From Candidatus Lambdaproteobacteria bacterium (lineage in GTDB: Bacteria; SAR324; JACQKK01): DNA of 44,001 nucleotides. Both the position numbers and the translations under genes were made by a program. Position 1 is the stretch's first letter. Each line of letters starts with the position of its first letter. The notes beneath the pieces were generated by a model. It ran no database searches and was not told where the DNA came from. It worked only from the letters and a program-made list of their open reading frames with translations. This document shows positions 24,941-32,778 of the stretch, piece by piece. The stretch is taken from contig JACQKK010000068.1 of NCBI GenBank assembly GCA_016204605.1, positions 1 through 44,001 on the forward strand, read 5' to 3'.

Positions 24941-24969
24941 ACTGTACGGTACAACGTACAATAAGTCAA
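24941..24969 (-). promoter_or_regulatory. Promoter and operator of the HigBA-type pair
   Basis: On the minus strand, TTGACT (24964-24969) and TACAGT (24941-24946) are 17 bases apart. A palindrome, TGTACG-TTGTAC-CGTACA, spans 24943-24960 between and over the -10 box. Position and AT-richness suggest autorepression by the antitoxin. Confidence 0.7.
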
Positions 24970-25007
24970 GCGAAAACTGCGGTCATGTCTGTCCGAGGGC
25001 GCCAATC

Positions 25008-25322
25008 CTACCCCAGCGGCACCTCGACATCGAGCAGGGGGGCGTGCTGCTGGGCGCCGTAGATGTCGCGGTCGGCAGGGTCGCCGCTCAAGGCCTGGCG
25101 GGGCAACGTGCCCTTGAAGGCATAGGCCTGCGGGTACTCGATGAACTGCACGTCGGCCTCGGCCACGCCGTACAGGCGCGCGAACAGGGCGCGGTTGAGC
25201 ACGCCCGTGCGGCGCACCTGCTCGAAGCGCGCGGCGTCCTCGAAGATGATGTCGAGCGTGAGCAGGTTCGCGCCGGCGTTCTTGCTGCGGATGATCTGCG
25301 CCAGCGCGCTCAGCTTGGCCAT
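25008..25322 (-). CDS. DUF4387 protein, partner of AtuA-like protein
   Basis: 104 residues, matching DUF4387 in its opening AKLSALAQIIRSKNAGANLL and the middle segment LTLDIIFEDAARFEQVRRTG. DUF4387 is encoded next to, or fused with, DUF1446/AtuA proteins. It is cytoplasmic and has no catalytic motif I can name. AAGGAGG lies upstream of the ATG. It follows the AtuA-like gene with a 32-base gap on the same strand, so both form one transcription unit. Confidence 0.9.
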   Translation of the reverse strand: MAKLSALAQIIRSKNAGANLLTLDIIFEDAARFEQVRRTGVLNRALFARLYGVAEADVQFIEYPQAYAFKGTLPRQALSGDPADRDIYGAQQHAPLLDVEVPLG

Positions 25323-25354
25323 GGCGGCGCCTCCTTGCCGGTCAGCGTGGGGGG

Positions 25355-26710
25355 TCAGAGGGTGACGATCTCCGTCGGGAACAGCTCGCAGGGGTCGTCG
25401 AGTTCGGCCACGTGCCAGACGGAGAAGCGGTAGACCGGGCCCGTGTCGACATCGGAGGGCGAGTAGGGGAAGGCGATGTTGCCCGCGATGCACAGCCGCC
25501 CCTCGAAGTCGGAGTGCAGCAGCAGGTGGCGGGCCATGGAGAGGATGGTGCGCGCCTTCTCCTGCGTGGCCGCCGTGACGTCGAGCAGGATGCCCAGCTC
25601 GTGGGCGGTGCGGGACGCCAGCGGCTCGCGCTCGCCCATCACGCCGTCCTTGCCGTACACCCGCGCTACCAGCTCGTACGGCTCTCCCCCGAGCCCCACG
25701 CTGGCGACGCGCTTCTTGAGGTTGGCCTTGAGCGCATCGAGGTAGGGGCCGATCTGGTCGATCAGGCCGGGGTCGCGCACGCCCCCGATGGTCAGCGTGC
25801 GGTAGCCCGCCAGCGCGACCCCCTCCAGCTTGACCGTGTACTGGCGGGCGGAGACGAACGCGCTGCCGCTCACGCGCACCGCGCGCTCGCCCGCCTGCTC
25901 GTAGGTGCAGGCCGAGGTATCGAGCATGCCCGAGGGCTCGACCAGGTGGTAGGGGCTCGGGTTCTCGTAGAGCGTGTGCGCCGCCACGCGGATGCGCGGG
26001 CAAGTGCGGGCGGGGTTGGGGGTCTCGACGAGGAAGTGCTCGGCCTCCAGGTGGCCCACCATGCAGTCGCTGCCGACCTTGGGCAGGGCCACGGCCGCGC
26101 CGCACTCGATGATCTTCCCCAGGTGCCAGGCCGGCCCCTTGGGAAAACCCGCCCGCAGCGCCGGCGCGGCGTAGATGGCCGAATCGCTGGCCCGCCCGGC
26201 CAGCACCACGTCCACCCCCGCCGCCAGGGCGCGCATCAGCGGCTCGGCGCCCATCATCGCCACGATGCGGGCGCTCTTGTCGAGCGTCTCCGCGGTCAGC
26301 TCGGGCATGGGGCCGAGCGGGCGGATGCGGCCCTCGGCCAGCTTGCGCCGCAGCACGGCCTTGTCGGGCTCGGCATGGATCACGGCCACTTTGAGCGCGA
26401 GGCCGCGCGCCCGGGCGATCTCGCCCAGGATCTCCAGGCTCCAGGCCAGGTGCGGCTCGCCGCCGCCCCCGCCCGCCGAGCCGACGATCACCGGGATGCC
26501 CAGGCGCCTGCCGTGGGCGATCATGAGGTCCAGGTCGCGCCGGTACGCCTCGCGGGAGACGAACGCCTGCCCCGCCCCCAGGTAGTAGGGGCCGGGGTCC
26601 ATCGACCCCGCATCGCAGCCGATCGCGGCCGGCCCCATCGCCATGGCCCGCTCGAACGCCGATTCGTCGAAGCCGTACCCGCACATCCCGCTCGCCGCCA
26701 CCAGTTTCAT
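25355..26710 (-). CDS. Acyclic terpene utilisation AtuA-like protein (DUF1446)
   Basis: 451 residues. The N-terminal part (KLVAASGMCGYGFDESAFER, GAAIGCDAGSMDPGPYYLG region) and the glycine-rich loop SAGGGGGEPHL identify the DUF1446 family, in which AtuA is required for acyclic terpene or citronellol degradation in Pseudomonas. The biochemical role is not settled. The protein is cytoplasmic. I chose the ATG at 26708-26710, seven bases after GGAGG, over an ATG 33 bases upstream. It is paired with DUF4387. Confidence 0.88.
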   Translation of the reverse strand: MKLVAASGMCGYGFDESAFERAMAMGPAAIGCDAGSMDPGPYYLGAGQAFVSREAYRRDLDLMIAHGRRLGIPVIVGSAGGGGGEPHLAWSLEILGEIARARGLALKVAVIHAEPDKAVLRRKLAEGRIRPLGPMPELTAETLDKSARIVAMMGAEPLMRALAAGVDVVLAGRASDSAIYAAPALRAGFPKGPAWHLGKIIECGAAVALPKVGSDCMVGHLEAEHFLVETPNPARTCPRIRVAAHTLYENPSPYHLVEPSGMLDTSACTYEQAGERAVRVSGSAFVSARQYTVKLEGVALAGYRTLTIGGVRDPGLIDQIGPYLDALKANLKKRVASVGLGGEPYELVARVYGKDGVMGEREPLASRTAHELGILLDVTAATQEKARTILSMARHLLLHSDFEGRLCIAGNIAFPYSPSDVDTGPVYRFSVWHVAELDDPCELFPTEIVTL

Positions 26711-26800
26711 GGCCGTCCTCCGGATCGCGTGGGTTGCTGCCATGGGCGTGTGGCCAGGGCGACGGAAACGCCTCCACGCCCTGGATGGTCCTACCGACCT

Positions 26801-27023
26801 CCCATCGATATCACACCGCCTTACCGTAGATCAGCTTGCCGTCGCCGGCGGCGTAGAAGTCGGGCAGGAACGCCTCCTGGCGATAGCCGCAGCCGAGGTA
26901 GAAGGCCTGGGTTGGGGCGTACTGGGGGCGGGAGGCGGTCTCGATGTAGACGCGGCGCCCGCCCGCGGCGCGGATGGCCCCCTCGGTGCGCGCGACCAGC
27001 GCCTTGCCCAGGCCGCGCCCCTG
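26801..27023. repeat. 223-bp direct repeat, copy 1 (truncated acetyltransferase)
   Basis: Matches 27824-28046 base for base in length with few substitutions. It covers the 3' part of the acetyltransferase gene and ten bases beyond its stop (cccatcgata). VapBC lies between the copies. Confidence 0.9.
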
Positions 27024-27032
27024 TTGGGTCGG
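26811..27032 (-). pseudogene. Truncated GNAT acetyltransferase, C-terminal half
   Basis: The frame encodes the acetyl-CoA-binding motif IAPTQQGRGLGKALVARTEG and the rest to GKLIYGKAV, differing at four of about 64 positions from the intact gene at 27834. The N-terminal half is lost; upstream codons are unrelated. It is a decayed copy rather than a functional enzyme. Confidence 0.8.
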
Positions 27033-27146
27033 GGCGATTGTACCACGGCCTGAATGCCTGGCAGACATGCCTGGTGGACGACCCGACCAACGGGGACGTG
27101 ACTCTCAGCGGCCGACGAATCGGATCAGCCGGCCAGCTCTTGCGAT

Positions 27147-27179
27147 TTGCCGGCTTCTGTACAACCATGATGTACAGAA
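27147..27179 (+). promoter_or_regulatory. Operator/promoter of vapBC
   Basis: A perfect 9-bp inverted repeat, TTCTGTACA at 27155-27163 and TGTACAGAA at 27171-27179, with a 7-base spacer, just upstream of vapB. A possible -35 TTGCCG (27147-27152) and -10 TGTACA (27171-27176) overlap it, so VapB could repress there. Confidence 0.65.
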
Positions 27180-27197
27180 TCTTTCGCGGAGAGTGCC

Positions 27198-27437
27198 ATG
27201 CCCAAGGTCAACGTCACCGAGTTGCGGCAGCGTCTGCCCGGCTATCTGAAGGAGGTCCGCAAGGGCACCGACATCCAGATCACGGTTCACGGTCGCGTCA
27301 TCGCACGCCTGGTTGGGGAAGGCGACGAGGTGACCGAGGCGAAGGCCAGGTTGGCGGCGTGGCGGAAGACCGCTCGGATCGGCGATGTGGAGACCCCGGT
27401 CGACACGTCCTGGGAGGCGTCGGATGGTCGTCTGTGA
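27198..27437 (+). CDS. vapB: VapB-type (Phd/AbrB-like) antitoxin
   Basis: 79 residues. The N-terminus MPKVNVTELRQRLPGYLKEV and the following ITVHGRVIARL form the Phd/YefM-like DNA-binding antitoxin fold, then a flexible C-terminal toxin-binding tail. GGAGAG lies just before the ATG. It overlaps vapC by 14 bases. It sits behind an inverted-repeat operator and between two copies of an acetyltransferase 3' end. Confidence 0.85.
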   Translation: MPKVNVTELRQRLPGYLKEVRKGTDIQITVHGRVIARLVGEGDEVTEAKARLAAWRKTARIGDVETPVDTSWEASDGRL

Positions 27438-27816
27438 CACCCACGTGCTGATCTACGACGCGCTGGAGCCCGCCCGCCTGAGCCGGCGCGCCGCGCGCTC
27501 CATCGACTCGGCCGAGAAGGCCCAGCGGCTTGCGTGCGCCGATATCTCGCTGTGGGAGATCGCCATGCTGATGGCCAAGGGCCGCCTGGCGGTGGACGCG
27601 GCGCCTGAGGAGCTGCTGCAGGCCATATTGTCCGCCAGGCAGGTGCGTGTTCTTCCCATCACTCCCGCCATCGCGGCGCTGGCATGTTCCCCGCGCTTCG
27701 ACCATGGCAACCCGGCCGATCGCCTGATCGCCGCCACAGCCGTGGTGCACCGGGGCATGCTTCTCACCAAGGACAAGCACCTGGGAAAAGTCCCGGGCCT
27801 CACCACCATTTGGTAG
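27424..27816 (+). CDS. vapC: VapC PIN-domain toxin ribonuclease
   Basis: 130 residues, a full PIN domain. The expected acidic residues are Asp5 in VVCDTHVLIYD, Glu45 in SLWEIAML and Asp99 in HGNPADRLIAATA, which bind Mg2+ for RNA cleavage. Free VapC is an endonuclease inhibited by VapB. The ATG overlaps the vapB end, so they are coupled. The next gene starts 17 bases on, on the other strand. Confidence 0.9.
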   Translation: MVVCDTHVLIYDALEPARLSRRAARSIDSAEKAQRLACADISLWEIAMLMAKGRLAVDAAPEELLQAILSARQVRVLPITPAIAALACSPRFDHGNPADRLIAATAVVHRGMLLTKDKHLGKVPGLTTIW

Positions 27817-27823
27817 CTGTTCG

Positions 27824-28046
27824 CCCATCGATATCACACCGCCTTGCCATAGATCAGCTTGCCGTCGCCGGGGGCGTAGAAGTCGGGCAGGAACGCCTCC
27901 TGGCGGTAGCCGCAGCCGAGGTAGAACGCCTGGGTGGGGGCGTACTGGGGACGGGAGGCGGTCTCGATGTAGACGCGCCGCCCGCCCGCGGCGCGGACGG
28001 CCGCCTCGGTGCGCGCGACCAGTTCCTTGCCCAGGCCGCGCCCCTG
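27824..28046. repeat. 223-bp direct repeat, copy 2 (3' part of the intact acetyltransferase gene)
   Basis: The same 223 bases as 26801-27023, here the 3' end of the complete acetyltransferase gene and ten bases of flank. Confidence 0.9.
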
Positions 28047-28346
28047 CATTTTGGGATCGACGACGATCCAGTACAGGTCGTAGCTGCCCACGGTGCCGGG
28101 GATGGGGCCGTAGCAGGTATAGCCGACCACCCGCCCGCGCTGCTCGGCGAACAGGAACAGGTAGCCGCTGGCGAGCCCCTGGGCCAGCCGTTCCTCGACC
28201 AGCTCCCGCGAGATCCCCACCTCGTCCACCGAGAAGAAGCCGGTCGCGCGGCAGAGCGCCTCGACAGCGGCGGGGTCGCCCGGGCGCACCTCCTCGCGCC
28301 AGGTGAGGAGGTCGGCAGGCGAACGGGAAGCGGCGGAGCGGATCAT
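27834..28346 (-). CDS. GNAT family N-acetyltransferase
   Basis: 170 residues. The acetyl-CoA-binding motif A is VDPKMQGRGLGKELVARTEA (Q-x-x-G-x-G/A). Upstream LFLFAEQRGRVVGYTCY and LYWIVV form the beta4/beta5 core; YAPTQAFYLGCGYRQE is motif B. The substrate is unknown. The ATG at 28344-28346 (MIRSAASRS) follows GTGGG; longer in-frame starts add an unrelated low-complexity stretch. Its 3' end is duplicated upstream of vapBC. Confidence 0.8.
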   Translation of the reverse strand: MIRSAASRSPADLLTWREEVRPGDPAAVEALCRATGFFSVDEVGISRELVEERLAQGLASGYLFLFAEQRGRVVGYTCYGPIPGTVGSYDLYWIVVDPKMQGRGLGKELVARTEAAVRAAGGRRVYIETASRPQYAPTQAFYLGCGYRQEAFLPDFYAPGDGKLIYGKAV

Positions 28347-28714
28347 TAGCCCACATCGCATCAGAAACAGACAGGCCGGACGACCTGCGGAGGCCATGAT
28401 CGCACAAGGACGGGCCGCGTAAAAGCGAACAAGAGCGTGTACGGCGGTCGATGTGAGCAAGCGCGAGCTGGGAGTGGCGCCGTGGCGATCGTGCACGGTT
28501 GCCTCTTCCATTTTGCGCCGGGAGCGACTAGAAAACAGGGAGGCGGGGCACGGCGCTTCCCGAGCGTCGAAACCAGCACCGGGGAGGCTCCGGATGCGCG
28601 GAGCGCCTCAGGGCGGCCCCTTGCGAGGGGCCGCGCACCCGCGCGGGGCGATGCACCCCGGAGCCCGATTCCCCAGCGGCAGCCCATCAACCGTCGAGCC
28701 GGAGAACGCCACCG
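28347..28714. other. 368-base divergent intergenic region
   Basis: Between the acetyltransferase (minus) and the hypothetical gene at 28715 (plus). It contains an 8-bp hairpin, gcggcccc-ttgcga-ggggccgc, at 28613-28634, in the leader of the plus gene. It lacks a T run, so I do not call it a terminator. No further gene seen. Confidence 0.5.
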
Positions 28715-29053
28715 ATGAAGATGCATCAGATACCGTACGACCTGAAGGGATCCGGCCGGTGGGATGTCAACAGCCGCCGCTATCTTCCGAAATCGGGCGG
28801 CTCGCGCAGTCGGCTCTCCATTCTCGACGACCCGACGATTCCGCGCTATCCCGGGTTCGTGGGAATCGACGGCCACCTCACCGACTCGATCGATTCGCTC
28901 GCCAAGCTCTACGCCCATCTCGGCGGCGCCCCGGTGATCCCCGAGGGCAAGGCCGGCGAGTTCCTGCGCCTGTGCAGCGAGCTGGCGGACAGCCGGCTGG
29001 CCAAACTCGCGAAAGCGGCGGAGGACGCGGAAGCCGAAGACGAGAAAAAGTGA
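28715..29053 (+). CDS. Hypothetical protein, 112 residues
   Basis: No family recognised. The first 60 residues (KMHQIPYDLKGSGRWDVNSR) are polar and rich in Gly/Arg, the middle (SIDSLAKLYAHLGGA) is helical and the end is an Ala/Glu/Lys-rich tail (KAAEDAEAEDEKK). GGAGA lies nine bases before the ATG. It converges on a small HTH gene. It may be a DNA- or RNA-binding accessory protein, but this is guesswork. Confidence 0.5.
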   Translation: MKMHQIPYDLKGSGRWDVNSRRYLPKSGGSRSRLSILDDPTIPRYPGFVGIDGHLTDSIDSLAKLYAHLGGAPVIPEGKAGEFLRLCSELADSRLAKLAKAAEDAEAEDEKK

Positions 29054-29065
29054 CACCCCGTGGGC

Positions 29066-29347
29066 TCAGGGCGGCTCCGGCAGCCCGGCCGGCCGATCGG
29101 CCGCGTTGGCCGGGCCGGCGCCGGCGACGTGACGCTGGAGCAGATCCGCCAGCGTCAGCGCACCACCGGACTCGGCCGCCGTGAGCCGGCCTTCCACCTT
29201 CCAGCGCCGCACGGTGCGCTCCGAGACGCCGAGCAGCGCGGCGGCCTCCTTGTGGGTGAGGTGGCGCACCAGGGCGCTCAGCACCGCCACCGCCTCCTCC
29301 ATCGAATCGAAGTACAGCCGGATCGCCCCGAGCTCGATACGTCGCAT
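29066..29347 (-). CDS. Small HTH (MerR/excisionase-like) DNA-binding protein
   Basis: 93 residues. The central part, HKEAAALLGVSERTVRRWKV, is a winged-HTH recognition helix of the excisionase/MerR-like type, followed by EGRLTAAESGGALTLADLL. The N-terminus (IELGAIRLYFDSMEEAVAVL) is not assigned. GAGGAGG precedes the ATG. Its likely promoter overlaps the perfect palindrome at 29454-29479, suggesting self-regulation. It is convergent with the hypothetical gene, 12 bases apart. Confidence 0.7.
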   Translation of the reverse strand: MRRIELGAIRLYFDSMEEAVAVLSALVRHLTHKEAAALLGVSERTVRRWKVEGRLTAAESGGALTLADLLQRHVAGAGPANAADRPAGLPEPP

Positions 29348-29453
29348 CGCAGCCTCCTCGCCGTGACAGGTGCGCCTGGCGATCCCGCCGGGGCCTACAG
29401 GGGCCGCCCGCGCCCGACGACATGACCGTACCCCGAGGGTTGCGGCGCCACAG

Positions 29454-29494
29454 GAATAGGATACATATGTATCCTATTCGTGGCATCAGTTCAA
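29454..29494 (-). promoter_or_regulatory. Promoter with a perfect 26-bp palindromic operator for the HTH gene
   Basis: Positions 29454-29479 read gaataggatacat and its exact reverse complement, an AT-rich perfect dyad in GC-rich DNA. On the minus strand TTGAAC (29489-29494) and TACATA (29466-29471) are 17 bases apart, so the dyad covers the -10 box. The start site would be near 29459 with a 112-base leader. Confidence 0.7.
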
Positions 29495-29636
29495 GTAGAA
29501 TGGCGGGCCGGCGGGGGGTGATTCAGCGGCGCTGCGACGGGACGGATTTCGGCGGAGCTGCGGCGGGACGCGAGCCGCGCCCACGGGCCGGGGCTGCCCG
29601 CGGGTTCACGACGGTCGACGCGCCGGAGGATCGCAG

Positions 29637-30857
29637 CTACTCGAAGATGCCTTCCTTGCGGCAGGCCTCGATCTCGGAGTCGGACAGCCTGATGATCTCC
29701 CGCAGGATGTGGTCGTTGTGCTGACCCATCAGGGGTGCGGGCCCGCGGGGCACGATTTCGGTGTCCGAGAGTTTGAACCCGAAGGTGTGGACGTGGTGGC
29801 GGCCGATCTCGGGGTGCTCCAGCTCGACGAAGGCCTTGCGGTGCACGAGCTGCGGATCGTCGAACAGGTGCTGGGCCTTGGCGACGTAGCCCGCAGGCAC
29901 GCCCGCCTCCTGGAGGATGCGCATGGCCTCGCGGGACTCCCGCTGCTGGCTCCACGCCTCGATGAGCGGCTCCAGGTCGCGCTCGTTGGCCTTGCGCGGT
30001 CTGGCGGTGGCGTAGCGGCTGTCGCGGCCCAGCTCGGGCCGGCCGATCACGCGGCAGAGCGCCTGGAACTCCTCGTCGGTCTGGATGGCGATCGCCACCC
30101 ACTCGTCGTCGCCGGTGCAGCGGAACGCCCCGTGGGGTGCCATCTGCAGGTCGTGGTTGCCCATGCGGGTGGCGATGCGGCCGGTGGCGGAGTAGTCGAG
30201 GAACGCCTGCGCCAGGAAGTGCATGGTGCTCTCCACCTGGGCCTGGTCGATGTACTGGCCCTTGCCGGTGCGGCGGCGATATTCGAGCGCGGCCAGCAGC
30301 GTGGTGACGGTGAAGTGGTAGGCGATCCAGTCCGGGTACGCCGCGAACGGGCCCACCGGATCCTGGCCCTCCCAGCCGGTGACCTCGAACAGCCCGGTCA
30401 TGGCCGCCGACTGCGTGCCGAAGCCGCGCATGTTGGCGCGCGGGCCATCCTGGCCCTGCAGGCAGTGGCTGAGCATGATCAGCCCCGGGTTGAGCTTGGA
30501 CAGCGCCGCGTAGTCCAGCTCCCAGTTCTTCATCACCCGCGGCGTGTAGGTCTCGATGACGATGTCGGTCCAGGGCGCCAGCTTGCGGATGATCTCGCGG
30601 CCCTTGGGCTTGGTCAGGTTCAAGGCCAGCGACATCTTGCCGGAGTTGAAGGGCGGGAAGTACCCGCCGCGGTTGATACCGGAGACGTTGTCCTTCTGGG
30701 GCGTGGAGACCCGGCACACGTCGGGGTGGGTGGCCGTCTCGACCTTGATCACCGTGGCGCCGCAATCGGAGAGGATGCGCCCCGTGAGCGGCCCCACGAT
30801 GGCCGTGCCGAAGTCGAGCACCTTCACGCCTTCCAGGGGCAGCGGTTGCGTGGCCAT
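29637..30857 (-). CDS. Class III CoA transferase (CaiB/BaiF family)
   Basis: 406 residues. Family features: LEGVKVLDFGTAIVGPLTGR at the start, ADxGAxVIKVE-like LSDCGATVIKVE, and GKGQYIDQAQVES. The probable catalytic Asp that forms the aspartyl-CoA intermediate is Asp176 in AAYPDWIAYHF. Such enzymes move CoA between organic acids in the cytoplasm. The ATG follows AAGGAAAGGA. It lies 110 bases after the second CoA transferase gene on the same strand, so they may be co-transcribed. Confidence 0.88.
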   Translation of the reverse strand: MATQPLPLEGVKVLDFGTAIVGPLTGRILSDCGATVIKVETATHPDVCRVSTPQKDNVSGINRGGYFPPFNSGKMSLALNLTKPKGREIIRKLAPWTDIVIETYTPRVMKNWELDYAALSKLNPGLIMLSHCLQGQDGPRANMRGFGTQSAAMTGLFEVTGWEGQDPVGPFAAYPDWIAYHFTVTTLLAALEYRRRTGKGQYIDQAQVESTMHFLAQAFLDYSATGRIATRMGNHDLQMAPHGAFRCTGDDEWVAIAIQTDEEFQALCRVIGRPELGRDSRYATARPRKANERDLEPLIEAWSQQRESREAMRILQEAGVPAGYVAKAQHLFDDPQLVHRKAFVELEHPEIGRHHVHTFGFKLSDTEIVPRGPAPLMGQHNDHILREIIRLSDSEIEACRKEGIFE

Positions 30858-30967
30858 GTCGTCCTTCCTTTCCTTGTTGCAGGGTGCGTGGTGCGGGCTG
30901 CGAGTCGGTGAGTCGCCGCCGCCGGGCGGGAGCGGCCTGCCACCCCGGTCGTGGCTCGACTGTGGGT

Positions 30968-32218
30968 TCAGATGGCCTTGCGGCGCCGGAGATCGGCCAG
31001 GGCCTTGCCCGCGAGGCCGAGCTCCCCGGCGTAGACGTCCTCGTTGTGCTGGCCGAGGCGCGGCGCGACCGCGCCCGGGCGCAGCGGAGTCTCGCTCAGG
31101 CGCAGCGCCGGCCCCGGGTAGCGCAGGCGGGGATCATCGCCGGGGGCGGCTTCGAAATAGCCGCGCGACCTGAGCTGGGCATCGTCGAAGATGTCCACCA
31201 CCGTGTAGACGGGCGCCAGGGTGAAGGTGGTTTCGAGCGCCATCTCGAACAGTTCCTGCTTGGTCTTGGAGCCGAAGTAGGCGCAGAGCCGGTTCATGCA
31301 GGCGTCGATCTCCTCCGCCGTCATGGTGGCGAAGGCGTCCTGGAGCCAATCCACGCGCCCGAGGATGCCGGGGTCGAAGCCGTCCTTGGGCATGCGCTCG
31401 ATCACGGCCAGCAGCGCCTTGCCGCCCACCGAGCCCACCGAGGGCAGCCACGCCACGTGGCCGTCCTTGGCCGGATAGACCACCCGCACGGGGCGCCGGT
31501 AGCCGCGGTCCCGGTGGGAGCCCTCGCGGCTCAGCGTCGTGCGCTGGAGGTCCCAGAAGATGTAGGGCTGGATGGACACCGTCAGGTAGACGTGGTGGGC
31601 GGAGACGTCCACGTGCTGCCCCAGCCCCGTGCGGTGGCGCTGCTGGAGCGCCGCCAGCGCGCCCATGGCGCCCGCGCCCGAGGCGTGGTTGAAGGTCTGC
31701 GGCAGGGAGACCCGCACCGGCGCGCGCTCCTTGTCGCCGCACATGTACATGTAGCCGCCCAGGGCCAGCGGCACGATATCGGTGCCCTTGTAGCGCAGGT
31801 AGGGCCCGCTCTGGCCGAACGGCGTCACCGAGACCAGGATCAGGCGCGGGTTCAGGGCGTGCAGGGCCTTCCAGCCGAGCCCCAGCCCGTCGAGGGTGCC
31901 GGGCGGGTAGCTTTCGATCAGGAAGTCCGCCTGGCCGGCCAGGCGCGTGAGCAGCTCCCGCCCTTCCTCCGTGGTCAGGTCCAGGGTGATGCCGCGCTTG
32001 CCGCGGTTGTAGGCGCGCCAGACGAGGCTCTGCTCCCGCCCCTCGGGGTCGGTGAAGAACGGCTCGAGGTGGCGGCAGGGGTCGCCGCCGGGCGGCTCGA
32101 CCTTGATGACGTCGGCCCCCAGGTCGGCCAGCATCTTGCCGCAGAGCACGGTGTTCGCTCCGGAAAGCTCGACGGCGCGGTAGGGCGAGAGGGCGCGGTC
32201 CGTCGCGTCAGGGGTCAT
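30968..32218 (-). CDS. Class III CoA transferase (CaiB/BaiF family), catalytic Asp apparently absent
   Basis: 416 residues with the family landmarks KMLADLGADVIKVEPPGGDP, NRGKRGITLDL, SVTPFGQSGPY and GLGQHVDVS. Where the catalytic Asp is expected, before the conserved G-x-x-A-L-x-A-L helix, the sequence is QTFNHASGAGAMG (Asn177-His178), as in a subfamily I recall with an HA motif; this needs an alignment. The first eleven residues MTPDATDRALS also start the mntA gene further on, from a 42-bp DNA repeat. The start is the ATG at 32216-32218. Confidence 0.85.
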   Translation of the reverse strand: MTPDATDRALSPYRAVELSGANTVLCGKMLADLGADVIKVEPPGGDPCRHLEPFFTDPEGREQSLVWRAYNRGKRGITLDLTTEEGRELLTRLAGQADFLIESYPPGTLDGLGLGWKALHALNPRLILVSVTPFGQSGPYLRYKGTDIVPLALGGYMYMCGDKERAPVRVSLPQTFNHASGAGAMGALAALQQRHRTGLGQHVDVSAHHVYLTVSIQPYIFWDLQRTTLSREGSHRDRGYRRPVRVVYPAKDGHVAWLPSVGSVGGKALLAVIERMPKDGFDPGILGRVDWLQDAFATMTAEEIDACMNRLCAYFGSKTKQELFEMALETTFTLAPVYTVVDIFDDAQLRSRGYFEAAPGDDPRLRYPGPALRLSETPLRPGAVAPRLGQHNEDVYAGELGLAGKALADLRRRKAI

Positions 32219-32226
32219 CGTCGTCC
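32185..32226. repeat. 42-bp direct repeat, copy A (start of the CoA transferase gene)
   Basis: Identical to 33055-33096 except one base. It covers the first eleven codons and eight upstream bases of the CoA transferase. Unrelated sequence follows on both sides. Confidence 0.9.
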
Positions 32227-32394
32227 ATGGTGAGGTCGCAGGGGGCGCGCCGGGCTCGCCGCCGCCGGCCGGCTGCCGGGGGACGTGCTGGTTGAGCTTG
32301 GTACACCCTGAACGGATTCTCCGTTTGCCGGAGCGACGCCGGGAACGGGCCCACTGCCGAGTCGATCGCGGCGTAGGGTCATTCGGGAAGATCC

Positions 32395-32778
32395 TTATGC
32401 AGTGCCACGTTTGATGTCCCGAATCATCGTGCGAACCGTTTCGATCAGTCGGGGCACGTCGTCGCGGCAGATACTGAAGAGTTGCAGGACGTTGACGTCG
32501 AAATAGCCGTGCGCCATCACGTCCCGCACGCCGATCGCTCCACGCCAATCGATCCCGGGGTAGCGGCTCAACAACTGGCCTTCCGTCTTGCGGTCGATCT
32601 GCTTGAACTCCTCTCCGGCGGCGATGAGGATCATGCAGATCGCGTCCATGCGATCGATGCCGTCCGGGATTGCGCGAAAATCTTCCGGGTGCGCAATGCC
32701 CATAAACCGCCTGGGGATGCGCTCCAGCGCCTCCAGCACGGTCTCCAGCCTTTCGACCAGCAGCTCCGGATCATACAT
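32395..32778 (-). CDS. hepT: HepT-like HEPN-domain toxin (DUF86), pair 1
   Basis: 127 residues. The HEPN nuclease motif R-x4-H-x-Y is intact: RDVMAHGY with Arg85, His90 and Tyr92. In the known HepT/MntA system the toxin is an RNase that the partner MntA inactivates by AMPylating the Tyr. It overlaps the upstream mntA by 8 bases, coupled. A second homologous pair lies upstream. Confidence 0.85.
   Translation of the reverse strand: MYDPELLVERLETVLEALERIPRRFMGIAHPEDFRAIPDGIDRMDAICMILIAAGEEFKQIDRKTEGQLLSRYPGIDWRGAIGVRDVMAHGYFDVNVLQLFSICRDDVPRLIETVRTMIRDIKRGTA

Noticed and set aside
28613..28634. An 8-bp hairpin as a terminator
   Set aside because: It has no T run on either side and lies upstream of the gene at 28715, so it is more likely leader structure.
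29466..29724. A short plus-strand open frame starting inside the palindrome
   Set aside because: No ribosome-binding site and a low-complexity translation; it overlaps the CoA transferase 3' end on the other strand.
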